Shown piece by piece: positions 1 through 5,294 of a DNA stretch of 5,473 nucleotides. Every line of letters starts with the position of its first letter. Position 1 is the first letter of the stretch. The stretch spans positions 1 through 5,473 of the forward strand of contig JASHSN010000110.1 in assembly GCA_030038695.1 (NCBI GenBank), in the 5' to 3' direction. The notes under the pieces are model-generated. The model saw only the letters and a program-made list of their open reading frames with translations. It had not been told where the DNA came from and did not search any database. A program made the position numbers and the translations under genes. This stretch comes from Nitrososphaeraceae archaeon. GTDB taxonomy: Archaea > Thermoproteota > Nitrososphaeria > Nitrososphaerales > Nitrososphaeraceae.

Positions 1-2
1 AT

Positions 3-155
3 GTTATAGATATATCACAATTGAGTTCCAGTTTGAAAGTCCCATACGTTGTATTTAATTTGTTAACGGATATGGGGCAGTCCGCCTTCGACTGTCATAA
101 CCAAGCTAAAGGCTTTCTATACTATACGTTGAAAAAAGATGATAGTACGCGGTAG
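3..155 (+). CDS. C-terminal end of an unrecognised protein, truncated by the window edge
   Basis: A frame with no stop runs from the left edge to a TAG at 153-155 and gives 50 residues. The sequence begins VIDISQLSSSLKVPYVVFNL and ends TLKKDDSTR, with a protein-like mix of hydrophobic and charged residues. I do not recognise the family. The stop is followed at once by a six-T run and a 10-bp inverted repeat, which fits the end of a transcription unit. An open run of this length at an edge could still arise by chance in AT-rich DNA, so this is a moderate call. No function is proposed. Confidence 0.42.
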   Translation, partial: VIDISQLSSSLKVPYVVFNLLTDMGQSAFDCHNQAKGFLYYTLKKDDSTR

Positions 156-199
156 TTTTTTCTTAACACGATGTATGTTACGCTGGCCCGTTAAGAAAA
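156..199 (+). terminator. T-run plus 10-bp inverted repeat after the left-edge frame
   Basis: Six T residues (156-161) follow directly after the stop at 155; T-runs are the usual archaeal intrinsic termination signal. The run leads into TTTTCTTAAC (158-167), which is perfectly complementary to GTTAAGAAAA (190-199), with a 22-base loop. The placement suggests transcription termination or 3'-end protection for the left-edge gene. The stem is AT-rich and the loop long, so the hairpin itself may not matter. Confidence 0.35.
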
Positions 200-467
200 T
201 CTACCCCCATACACCCCCTTTTAGATAACGCAACTGTATCGATTTATACTGAATTACTTTCTTTATAAGGATCTTATAAAATATTTTAGTAGGCCGCATT
301 CAGAAGATTTATCTTATATATTACAGTAGTTATGTTGTAATATATAATCTACAGAGACTATACAGTACATTTCAAATGCCTGCAAATCATTTCAAAATCA
401 TACTACTACGATATCAATCGTTAAATAATGATGTAACTGTTATTAGGCCGATTCCCAAACGGTATAT
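200..467. other. AT-rich spacer without a recognisable gene
   Basis: I find no credible reading frame, tRNA or other RNA here on either strand. It holds a C-rich stretch near 203-220 and the perfect inverted repeat at 314-347. Otherwise it is AT-rich DNA with many stops in every frame. Confidence 0.5.
314..347. repeat. Perfect 12-bp inverted repeat, 10-base loop
   Basis: TTATATATTACA (314-325) and TGTAATATATAA (336-347) are exact reverse complements separated by GTAGTTATGT. Each arm contains a TATA-like core, so the element could be a two-fold operator, a pair of divergent promoter elements or a hairpin in a transcript. It lies about 500 bases before sdhA with no intact gene beside it, so its role is unknown. 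Confidence 0.6.
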
Positions 468-612
468 TTAGACTTTCCATGCATTCGTTGGTCTGTCAAA
501 GCGTATTACCCCTTCTTCTTCAGTCAAGCTTCTTCTTCAGTCAAGCTTCTTCTTCAGTCAGGCTACTTATTCCGAATTCAAATTTTATGCACCTTTCAGC
601 TGGATACCCTCG
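468..612 (-). pseudogene. Possible small reverse-strand gene remnant broken by a tandem 17-bp expansion
   Basis: Reading the minus strand from 612 to 468, the frame is closed within the 17-bp tandem repeat (512-562). If the three copies are collapsed to one (34 bases removed), the frame continues without a stop for 36 codons. It includes GISSLTEEEGVIRFDRPTNA and ends WKV followed by TAA at 470-468. The restored peptide looks protein-like. A TGA at 615-613 blocks the frame upstream, so any longer gene is damaged there too. I do not recognise the family. The same DNA carries an open plus-strand frame of 46 codons (479-619) that crosses the repeat, so the strand assignment is uncertain. Confidence 0.3.
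512..562. repeat. Three tandem copies of a 17-bp unit
   Basis: The unit CTTCTTCTTCAGTCAAG occurs at 512-528 and 529-545 exactly, and at 546-562 with one change (A to G near its end). Seventeen is not a multiple of three, so each added copy shifts any reading frame. The near-identity of the copies suggests recent expansion by slippage or unequal exchange. Confidence 0.9.
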
Positions 613-661
613 TCAGTGAGACCTGCAAATGAACTAACCTATGATTCTGCACTGTCATTTG

Positions 662-720
662 TTGACTTTAATACGGAATAATGCTGACCTACCCGATCGC
701 ACTTGACTTAATTATGGAAT
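662..720. repeat. Pair of imperfect 18-bp direct repeats upstream of sdhA
   Basis: TTGACTTTAATACGGAAT (662-679) and TTGACTTAATTATGGAAT (703-720) agree at 15 of 18 positions and start 41 bases apart, about four helical turns. They lie about 130-190 bases before the sdhA start. They could be paired regulator sites, but two copies at this identity in AT-rich DNA are only weak evidence. Confidence 0.35.
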
Positions 721-822
721 CACGAAGATGATTCTTAACAATTGTATGGTTCTAGTAGCTTGTGCAATGTATATTCGTCTTTAATTGCCATTTTTGATGT
801 TTTTCAACAAACTTGGGATATG

Positions 823-830
823 TTATATAG
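823..830 (+). promoter_or_regulatory. Probable archaeal TATA box for sdhA
   Basis: TTATATAG at 823-830 is centred about 28 bases before the TTG at 855. In archaea the TATA box lies about 26-28 bases before the transcript start, so the predicted mRNA would begin at or just before the start codon. That fits a leaderless transcript and explains why no Shine-Dalgarno sequence is seen. Position and motif are visible; use in vivo is inferred. Confidence 0.55.
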
Positions 831-854
831 AAGACTGTGTTCAAAATACTCTAG

Positions 855-2591
855 TTGGCTGACAGCATTTCTTATGATATATTGATCATAGGATCTGGAA
901 TAGCTGGATTAAGAGCAGCGATTTCAGCTGCTAATATTGACAGCGGGTTACGGATCGCAGTAATCTCAAAGGTGCAAGTGATGCGATCTCATTCGGTTTC
1001 TGCTGAAGGTGGTACTGCTGCTGTATTAGCTAAAGAAGAAGGCGACAATCTAGAATCACATATTTATGACACTGTTAAGGGCAGCGACTTTCTTGCTGAT
1101 CAAGATGTTGCTGAAAGACTAGTATATAGTATGCCTTATGAAATCTATCAACTAGATCATTGGGGCATGCCCTGGTCACGGAAAGAAGATGGTACTATCG
1201 CTCAACGAAGTTTTGGAGGATATTCTTTTCCAAGAGCTACATTCGCACAGGATAAGGTTGGATTTTTTGAGATGCAGACACTTTATGATAGATGTCTCAC
1301 GCACGATAATATTGATTTCTACAATGAGTGGTTCTGTACTTCTATACTTACTGATGAAGAGAAAAAGCAATTCAGAGGTCTGACTGCTATTGAAATGAAG
1401 ACAGGGGAATTTGTTAAATTCAAATCACCGGCAGGCATAGTATGTACTGGCGGCGCTGGAAGAGTATATGCTTTTTCTACATATGCATATTCTTCAACAC
1501 CGGATGGAATAGATATGGCATATCGCGCGGGACTTGGATTAAAAGATATGGAATTTGTGCAATTTCACCCTACTGGCGTTCTTCCTTCTGGCATTTTAAT
1601 TTCAGAAGGCGCGAGAGGAGACGGAGGTCACCTTATAAACAATAAAGGAGAACGGTTTATGAAAAAATATGCTCCACATGCACTTGAATTAGCATCACGA
1701 GACGTAGTATCTCGTGGCATGATGACAGAGATTAATGAAGGAAGAGGATTCAAGCACGAAAGCGGTGTTGACTGTCTAAAATTAGATCTAACACCCCTTG
1801 GTCGTGATCTAATTCTGAATCGTCTTGCAGGTATAAGAGAGATCGGAATAAAATTCTCTGGTGTTGACGTAATCGACGAGCCCATAGAAATTAGACCAGT
1901 ATGTCACTATATGATGGGCGGAATTCATACAAATATTGATGGTGCTACAGAAATGAAGGGTTTATGGGCCGCAGGTGAAGCAGCATGTAACAGTACGCAT
2001 GGAGCCAACAGGCTAGGTGCTAATTCTACTGGAGAATGCCTAGTATGGGGACAGATTACAGGTGAGCTTGCTGCAAAATATGCCCAAAGTCACAAAGACG
2101 CTTCGCTGTCAATTTCTCAGCAACAAATCGAAGCTGAGGAGAAGAGGATTTATGATGGAATATTTAGAGGAAGAGGTCAGGTAAATCCGTACCAGGTAAG
2201 AAAAGAGATAACTGATATGATGGACAAAAAAGCGCACATATTTAGAAGTGAGCAAGATCTATCAGATGGTCTGAGACAGCTAAGAGAGTCAAAAGCAGCT
2301 TCTTGGAAGCATGTGGATGACCAAACTCAAGAGTATAACACCAATTTTACAAATGTCATGGAAATAGATTCGATGCTCAGAATAGCAGAGGTGATATTGA
2401 TTGGAGCATTAAATCGTCGAGAATCAAGAGGTGCGCAGGCAAGAATTGAATATCCAAAACGTGATGACATTAATTTTCTTAAACATACTCTTGCTTACTA
2501 TAATAATACGGACAACAATGACCGTGCTCCTAGCATGAAGTGGTATCCTGTTTCGATTACACGTTATGCTCCGGTAGAAAGACACTATTAA
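855..2591 (+). CDS. sdhA: Succinate dehydrogenase/fumarate reductase flavoprotein subunit
   Basis: This is the catalytic flavoprotein subunit of complex II, interconverting succinate and fumarate and passing electrons through FAD to the iron-sulfur subunit on the inner face of the membrane. The 578 residues match the usual family length. The N-terminus has the FAD dinucleotide fold (ILIIGSGIAGLRAA, residues 9-22). RSHSVSAEGG (44-53) contains His46, at the position of the covalent FAD histidine of bacterial enzymes. Active-site motifs follow: FHPTG with His238, EGARGDGG with Arg254, CHYMMGG with His351, and HGANRLG with Arg386. The C-terminal helical domain ends in the family block ESRGAQ (523-528). 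The start is TTG, since an in-frame TAG immediately precedes it and no ATG lies nearby; later starts would cut the FAD fold. Two family-conserved positions differ from the usual: Glu51 (commonly Gln) and Gln528 (commonly His). The partner sdhB lies 676 bases downstream instead of adjacent. Direction of catalysis cannot be read from sequence. Confidence 0.96.
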   Translation: MADSISYDILIIGSGIAGLRAAISAANIDSGLRIAVISKVQVMRSHSVSAEGGTAAVLAKEEGDNLESHIYDTVKGSDFLADQDVAERLVYSMPYEIYQLDHWGMPWSRKEDGTIAQRSFGGYSFPRATFAQDKVGFFEMQTLYDRCLTHDNIDFYNEWFCTSILTDEEKKQFRGLTAIEMKTGEFVKFKSPAGIVCTGGAGRVYAFSTYAYSSTPDGIDMAYRAGLGLKDMEFVQFHPTGVLPSGILISEGARGDGGHLINNKGERFMKKYAPHALELASRDVVSRGMMTEINEGRGFKHESGVDCLKLDLTPLGRDLILNRLAGIREIGIKFSGVDVIDEPIEIRPVCHYMMGGIHTNIDGATEMKGLWAAGEAACNSTHGANRLGANSTGECLVWGQITGELAAKYAQSHKDASLSISQQQIEAEEKRIYDGIFRGRGQVNPYQVRKEITDMMDKKAHIFRSEQDLSDGLRQLRESKAASWKHVDDQTQEYNTNFTNVMEIDSMLRIAEVILIGALNRRESRGAQARIEYPKRDDINFLKHTLAYYNNTDNNDRAPSMKWYPVSITRYAPVERHY

Positions 2592-2593
2592 AA

Positions 2594-2608
2594 GTGCTTC
2601 CTTAGCAC
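2594..2608 (+). other. Small hairpin just after the sdhA stop
   Basis: GTGCT (2594-2598) and AGCAC (2604-2608) form a 5-bp stem with a 5-base loop, starting two bases after the sdhA stop codon. No T-run follows, so it is a poor intrinsic terminator, although its position suits mRNA 3'-end processing. Confidence 0.25.
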
Positions 2609-2728
2609 GATAATAGGTAGCAGCAATACCATTGAAGCTGAAATGTATACATATGTTACTGTCCTTAGAATATCTGCATACTTGGCTTCAAAAGATACTA
2701 TTTTAAATTTACATATAATACAGTGTAG

Positions 2729-3287
2729 GTAAAACAGACGATTCTAGTGGTGACGGACGGAATACTTAGTCTTCTATATACCGGTGTAGCACACGTAGCC
2801 AAAGAGATAGCAGATAAAGGACCGGCGTATAAAATATACATAAGTGGAATAGTGTTGCAATTATGAGTTCTTGGTTTGGGCTATATAGGACCAGAAGGGG
2901 CAAATCCTGTTAGGGAGGGAAAGTCAGCTTTTATTCAAAGTGTTTAGTGGCATCAATCCATTTCCGTTATGCATCGCTACCCAAGATAAGGAAGAAATAA
3001 TTAAATTTGTTAAATCAATCCAGCGTGTATTTGGTGCTTTAAATATTGAAAACATAGAATCACCAAAGGTATTGGAAATAGTAGAAAGACTTCAACAAGA
3101 ACTGTCAATCCTTGTATTTCATGACTACCAACATGGAACGTCTGTAGTTGCACTTGCAACACTGCTAAATGCTCTTAGAATTGTAGACAAAAAAATAGAA
3201 GAAATAAAAGTAGTAATAGCTGGAGCTAGAAATAAGACAGCGATGAACAGGAGTTGGATAGAAAAAGATGACACTCACTATAATTAA
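2729..3287 (+). pseudogene. Truncated, frameshifted malic enzyme remnant
   Basis: Malic enzyme decarboxylates malate to pyruvate using NAD(P). The conserved N-terminal half can be followed through several frames. From 2729: VKQTILVV, then LSLLYTGVAHVAKEIADKG (family form YTPGVAHV, Pro missing). After a one-base loss near 2849-2851 comes SVAIMS. A deletion of about 14 bases near 2866 then removes the segment before VLGLGYIGPEGANPV. An extra T in the run 2929-2932 shifts the frame again before KVFSGINPFPLC. The last piece is an open frame of 115 codons (GTG at 2940 to 3287) containing FHDYQHGTSVVALATLLNAL and VVIAGA. There the family match stops at about 3227, at the first strand of the NAD-binding domain; the remaining half is absent. 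Tyr63 of this last frame (FHDYQHGT) replaces an Asp of the family FHDDQHGT motif, which lies at the metal site. An in-frame TAG (2726-2728) precedes the readable match, and no start region is found. Family identity is strong; whether the 115-codon piece is still translated is unknown. Confidence 0.85.
3249..3253 (+). promoter_or_regulatory. Shine-Dalgarno-like AGGAG before sdhB
   Basis: AGGAG ends 14 bases before the ATG at 3268. The spacing is longer than ideal. It is the best ribosome-binding candidate for the first ATG and lies inside the tail of the malic enzyme remnant. The alternative ATG at 3298 has no comparable signal within 12 bases. Confidence 0.35.
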
Positions 3288-4125
3288 AAAAATTGGAATG
3301 TTGATTAAGGAGAGAAAAACGCAAAATCAAGACAAGAACGAGAAACCCGAAGATGCGTACGTTCAGCGTGACAAGATATTTATCAAAGTGTATAGAGGAA
3401 ATTCTCTCAGAAATGATTTTTCCCATCGCTATGATGTTTTCGAGATCCCAGTGTCACGCAGTACGACTGTATTAGATGCCTTGATGTATACTAAAGAATA
3501 TGTCGATTCAAGTTTGTGCATCAGGTATTCTTGTAGAATGGCATCATGCGGCTCATGCGGAATGAAGATCAACGGTATCCCAAGGCTTGCGTGTTACACA
3601 AAGGTTTCAGAGCTAAAAGGGAGTACAATTACCTGTGACCCTCTATCAAATTTTTCTCATATTCGTGATCTTGTAACAGACTTTACACAATTTTTCAAAC
3701 ATCATAAGGATATGAAACCATATATTCAAAATGGAAACGCTAACTTAGATCCCTCAAACCTGTTAGAATACATACAACAGCCTTCCGATCTAGAAAAATA
3801 TTTACAATTTACTTACTGTATTAAATGCGGGTTGTGTTATTCTGCTTGTCCTACTGTTGCAATGGATACAAAATTTCCAGGACCCCAAGCATTAGCCCAG
3901 GCTTATAGATACACTGCAGACACGCGAGATAGCACTCCAACAAAAGATAGGCTAGATATAGTTGATAATAAACATGGAATTTGGAGATGCCATTTCGCTG
4001 GTTCATGTAGCAAAGTGTGTCCAAAGGGTGTGGATCCGTCACTAGGAATTCAATTGCTAAGAACCCAGCTGTTAAGTTTTTCAAAACACCAAAAGAAAAC
4101 AGCTATACTAAAAGATATTAAGTAG
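3268..4125 (+). CDS. sdhB: Succinate dehydrogenase/fumarate reductase iron-sulfur subunit
   Basis: This is the electron-transfer subunit of complex II, carrying electrons from FAD on SdhA to the membrane quinone site. The 285 residues include an N-terminal 2Fe-2S ferredoxin domain with Cys89, Cys94, Cys97 and Cys109 (motif SCRMASCGSCG, then RLAC). The C-terminal domain has CIKCGLCYSACP, giving Cys184, 187, 190 and 194, and then RCHFAGSCSKVCPKG, giving Cys241, 247 and 251. By homology with bacterial SdhB, Cys184/187/190/251 bind 4Fe-4S and Cys194/241/247 bind 3Fe-4S, so the full three-cluster relay is present. Cys84 is an additional cysteine. Conserved similarity begins near residue 35 (DKIFIKVYRGN). 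The basic, low-complexity residues 1-34 are a loose extension, and Met11 (3298) is an alternative start. The start overlaps the malic enzyme remnant frame by 20 bases. sdhA lies upstream on the same strand but far off, so sdhB may need its own promoter. No anchor-subunit gene follows. Confidence 0.95.
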   Translation: MTLTIIKKIGMLIKERKTQNQDKNEKPEDAYVQRDKIFIKVYRGNSLRNDFSHRYDVFEIPVSRSTTVLDALMYTKEYVDSSLCIRYSCRMASCGSCGMKINGIPRLACYTKVSELKGSTITCDPLSNFSHIRDLVTDFTQFFKHHKDMKPYIQNGNANLDPSNLLEYIQQPSDLEKYLQFTYCIKCGLCYSACPTVAMDTKFPGPQALAQAYRYTADTRDSTPTKDRLDIVDNKHGIWRCHFAGSCSKVCPKGVDPSLGIQLLRTQLLSFSKHQKKTAILKDIK

Positions 4126-4338
4126 GGTAAATCAGCAGTATCTGTTGAGGTAACAGTATAGAGAAGAGAACTCATAGATCATCTATCTCCAGTTATATAC
4201 TGGTAATTGATTGATTAGGAAGTGTTGATCACATACTCCTTTTACAATGGAGTTGAAGGCATCGCTGATAGACCTTGGACATAAGAGCGCGCTCCATTAT
4301 CTCCTCTTACTCAGGAAAGTGATCTAGTATCTCGTCAT
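4126..4338. other. Spacer after sdhB with no anchor-subunit gene visible
   Basis: I searched all frames for hydrophobic stretches typical of SdhC/SdhD anchor subunits and found none. The region contains an interrupted palindrome, CCAGT-TATAT-ACTGG (4189-4203), and a short stem ACTCC/GGAGT (4235-4239 with 4249-4253). Either could lie in the 3' region of the sdhB transcript. No T-rich terminator is obvious. Confidence 0.4.
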
Positions 4339-4497
4339 TTATGCTGTGACTTTTACAAGTTTTACATGTGCTCTAGCGCAACTCTCACGACCGCCCAAAT
4401 GCGATCGTACCATCTCCTTTGCTTTTAGTTCAGGCAATTTTTCGGTGCCTATATAACCACATTTTTTGCAGGTTATGACATATAGCCAGTTTACCAA
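4339..4497 (-). CDS. Possible 52-residue Cys/His (zinc-binding-like) protein
   Basis: A minus-strand frame from a TTG at 4497-4495 to TAA at 4341-4339 encodes 52 residues. It contains ITCKKCGYIGTEKLPELKAK near its start and RESCARAHVK near its end. Cys10 and Cys13 form a CxxC knuckle, and Cys40 and His44 form a second CxxxH pair, the arrangement expected of a small zinc-binding domain. The start is uncertain: no ATG is present before residue 29, and no Shine-Dalgarno is seen. An in-frame TAG lies four codons before the TTG. It may therefore be a remnant or have lost its start. It points towards sdhB, in the same direction as the C2H2 gene further right. The family is not recognised. Confidence 0.45.
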   Translation of the reverse strand: MVNWLYVITCKKCGYIGTEKLPELKAKEMVRSHLGGRESCARAHVKLVKVTA

Positions 4498-4508
4498 GAC
4501 TAATTTGA

Positions 4509-4524
4509 CCTAGAAGAGTCTAGG
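4509..4524. repeat. Perfect hairpin CCTAGA-AGAG-TCTAGG
   Basis: A 6-bp perfect stem with a four-base loop. It lies about 12 bases upstream (minus strand) of the putative start of the 52-residue Cys/His frame, so it could act in that transcript's leader. On the plus strand no T-run follows, which argues against a terminator. Confidence 0.5.
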
Positions 4525-4534
4525 CTAGGGTTGG

Positions 4535-4542
4535 GGAGGTGA
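4535..4542 (+). promoter_or_regulatory. Orphan perfect Shine-Dalgarno-like GGAGGTGA
   Basis: GGAGGTGA is a full complement to the archaeal 16S 3' tail. No ATG, GTG or TTG opening a gene of believable length lies 5-12 bases downstream; the GTG embedded in it (4539) gives only 27 codons. It may be the remains of a lost gene start, or chance. Confidence 0.3.
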
Positions 4543-4577
4543 ACTATATATTCTTCACTTTCTCGGCGAAAATTATA

Positions 4578-4609
4578 AGGCTACCGGGTAAACCAACCCG
4601 GGAAAGCCT
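4578..4609. repeat. Two-tier GC-rich stem-loop
   Basis: The inner stem is CCGGGT (4584-4589) with ACCCGG (4596-4601) and a six-base loop. An outer stem, AGGCT (4578-4582) with AGCCT (4605-4609), extends it across a small asymmetric bulge. Eleven base pairs arranged this way are unlikely to be incidental in such AT-rich DNA and suggest an RNA structure or a protein-binding site. Confidence 0.55.
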
Positions 4610-4688
4610 CGGAATGGAATAGGTTGTGGAGGATCTTCTCACGATATCGCCTTTATGGATCAGGAAGCTTTCTAGAGGTAGAATCCGA

Positions 4689-4702
4689 TAGTCCTGGGAC
4701 TA
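4689..4702. repeat. Inverted repeat TAGTCC-TG-GGACTA
   Basis: Two perfect 6-base arms with a two-base centre. The spacing is too tight for a stable hairpin and more typical of a dimeric protein-binding site, or it may be coincidental. Confidence 0.3.
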
Positions 4703-4857
4703 CACCCTCCTCTCCCTCCTACAACAATGCTCCCTTTGTTATTACTCTCACGGCTCTCAAGCATGGAACCCTGAACAGGCTGCCATGGAAAATTCCACCC
4801 TTCCAAACTCATAATCCTGTTAAACTTAAACTCCTGCTGCTGAGATAGACAACCTCC

Positions 4858-5163
4858 TCATATACCAGATCTACACTCCTTAAGTCTATCCTGTAATTCG
4901 AGAATACGCGATGGTTCACGGATTGCAGTATTCAACTGGCCATTAACCCAGAGGCAAAGCATAGCTCGTTCTCCTAGTCTATACTTCTCAAATATCTTAA
5001 ACAGATCCCGATTCATCCCCTCTGGAGGTTTCCAATTTACCTTATCTTGTTTGATATTATTACTCCATTTATCAAGGTGAGTCTGTAAATGTGTCTGCTG
5101 GTGACGCTTATACTCCGATGATGACAGGAATTTCTGCCCGCAATCTTTGCAAATGGAGATCAT
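4858..5163 (-). CDS. Small C2H2 zinc-finger protein
   Basis: A minus-strand frame from ATG at 5163 to TGA at 4860-4858 encodes 101 residues. The N-terminus is a textbook C2H2 finger: CKDCGQKFLSSSEYKRHQQT followed by His25, giving Cys5-x2-Cys8-x12-His21-x3-His25 with Phe12 and Tyr18 in the hydrophobic core. His29 is an alternative fourth ligand. The remaining 75 residues are polar and charged, with tryptophans at 33, 43 and 67, and match no domain I recognise. Single-finger proteins of this kind occur in archaea and are generally taken to bind nucleic acid or protein partners; no target can be named. No Shine-Dalgarno precedes the ATG. A TATA-like stretch (about 5169-5187) lies upstream but rather close, so the transcript start is unclear. 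The gene stands alone, convergent with sdhB. Confidence 0.82.
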   Translation of the reverse strand: MISICKDCGQKFLSSSEYKRHQQTHLQTHLDKWSNNIKQDKVNWKPPEGMNRDLFKIFEKYRLGERAMLCLWVNGQLNTAIREPSRILELQDRLKECRSGI

Positions 5164-5294
5164 GTGAATCTATATCTATATACTATCAAGATGATTAATT
5201 ACATGGCAGGATAAATCTATCATAATATAGCTGCTGAATATTCTAAGCTCATACACTAGTTTGTTTCTACAAACTATATTGTGTTGTATTTAAC
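5164..5294. other. AT-rich spacer with an 8-bp hairpin
   Basis: Separates the C2H2 gene from the right-edge frame on the minus strand. TAGTTTGT (5257-5264) pairs perfectly with ACAAACTA (5269-5276) around a four-base loop. It lies about 18 bases after the minus-strand stop of the edge gene and could mark its 3' end. The AT-rich part next to 5163 presumably contains the C2H2 promoter. Confidence 0.45.

Larger units (their letters stand above)
4498..4857. other. Hairpin-rich segment of uncertain nature
   Basis: This stretch is richer in G and C than its flanks and contains several inverted repeats (4509-4524, 4578-4609, 4689-4702). Open frames exist on both strands: plus 4624-4848 from a TTG, and minus 4812-4672 from an ATG, which gives 46 residues starting MSLEGWNFPW. 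They overlap each other and neither resembles a known family. It could be a structured RNA, a relic of a gene or mobile element, or simple spacer. I cannot match it to RNase P, SRP, 5S or tRNA by eye. Confidence 0.35.

Noticed and set aside
512..562. CRISPR-like array
   Set aside because: The 17-bp units are directly abutting with no spacers, and no cas gene is present. This is a simple tandem repeat.
479..619. Plus-strand 46-codon frame from ATG crossing the 17-bp repeats
   Set aside because: It is low in complexity across the repeats, has no ribosome-binding site and no recognisable domain. The reverse-strand reading after collapsing the repeat looks more protein-like, though neither is secure.
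1176..1885. Open frames on both strands inside sdhA
   Set aside because: They are shadows of the strongly conserved sdhA coding frame and show no family signature.
3851..4084. Minus-strand 77-residue frame inside sdhB
   Set aside because: It lies opposite the cysteine-cluster region of sdhB, whose frame is certain. No independent support.
4624..4848. Plus-strand 74-residue frame starting at TTG
   Set aside because: Proline- and serine-rich with no domain, no Shine-Dalgarno, and opposed by an open frame on the other strand. Most likely chance openness in GC-richer DNA.
4500..4860. Known structural RNA (RNase P, SRP, 5S rRNA or tRNA)
   Set aside because: None of the conserved sequence blocks of these RNAs could be found by eye on either strand, despite the hairpins.
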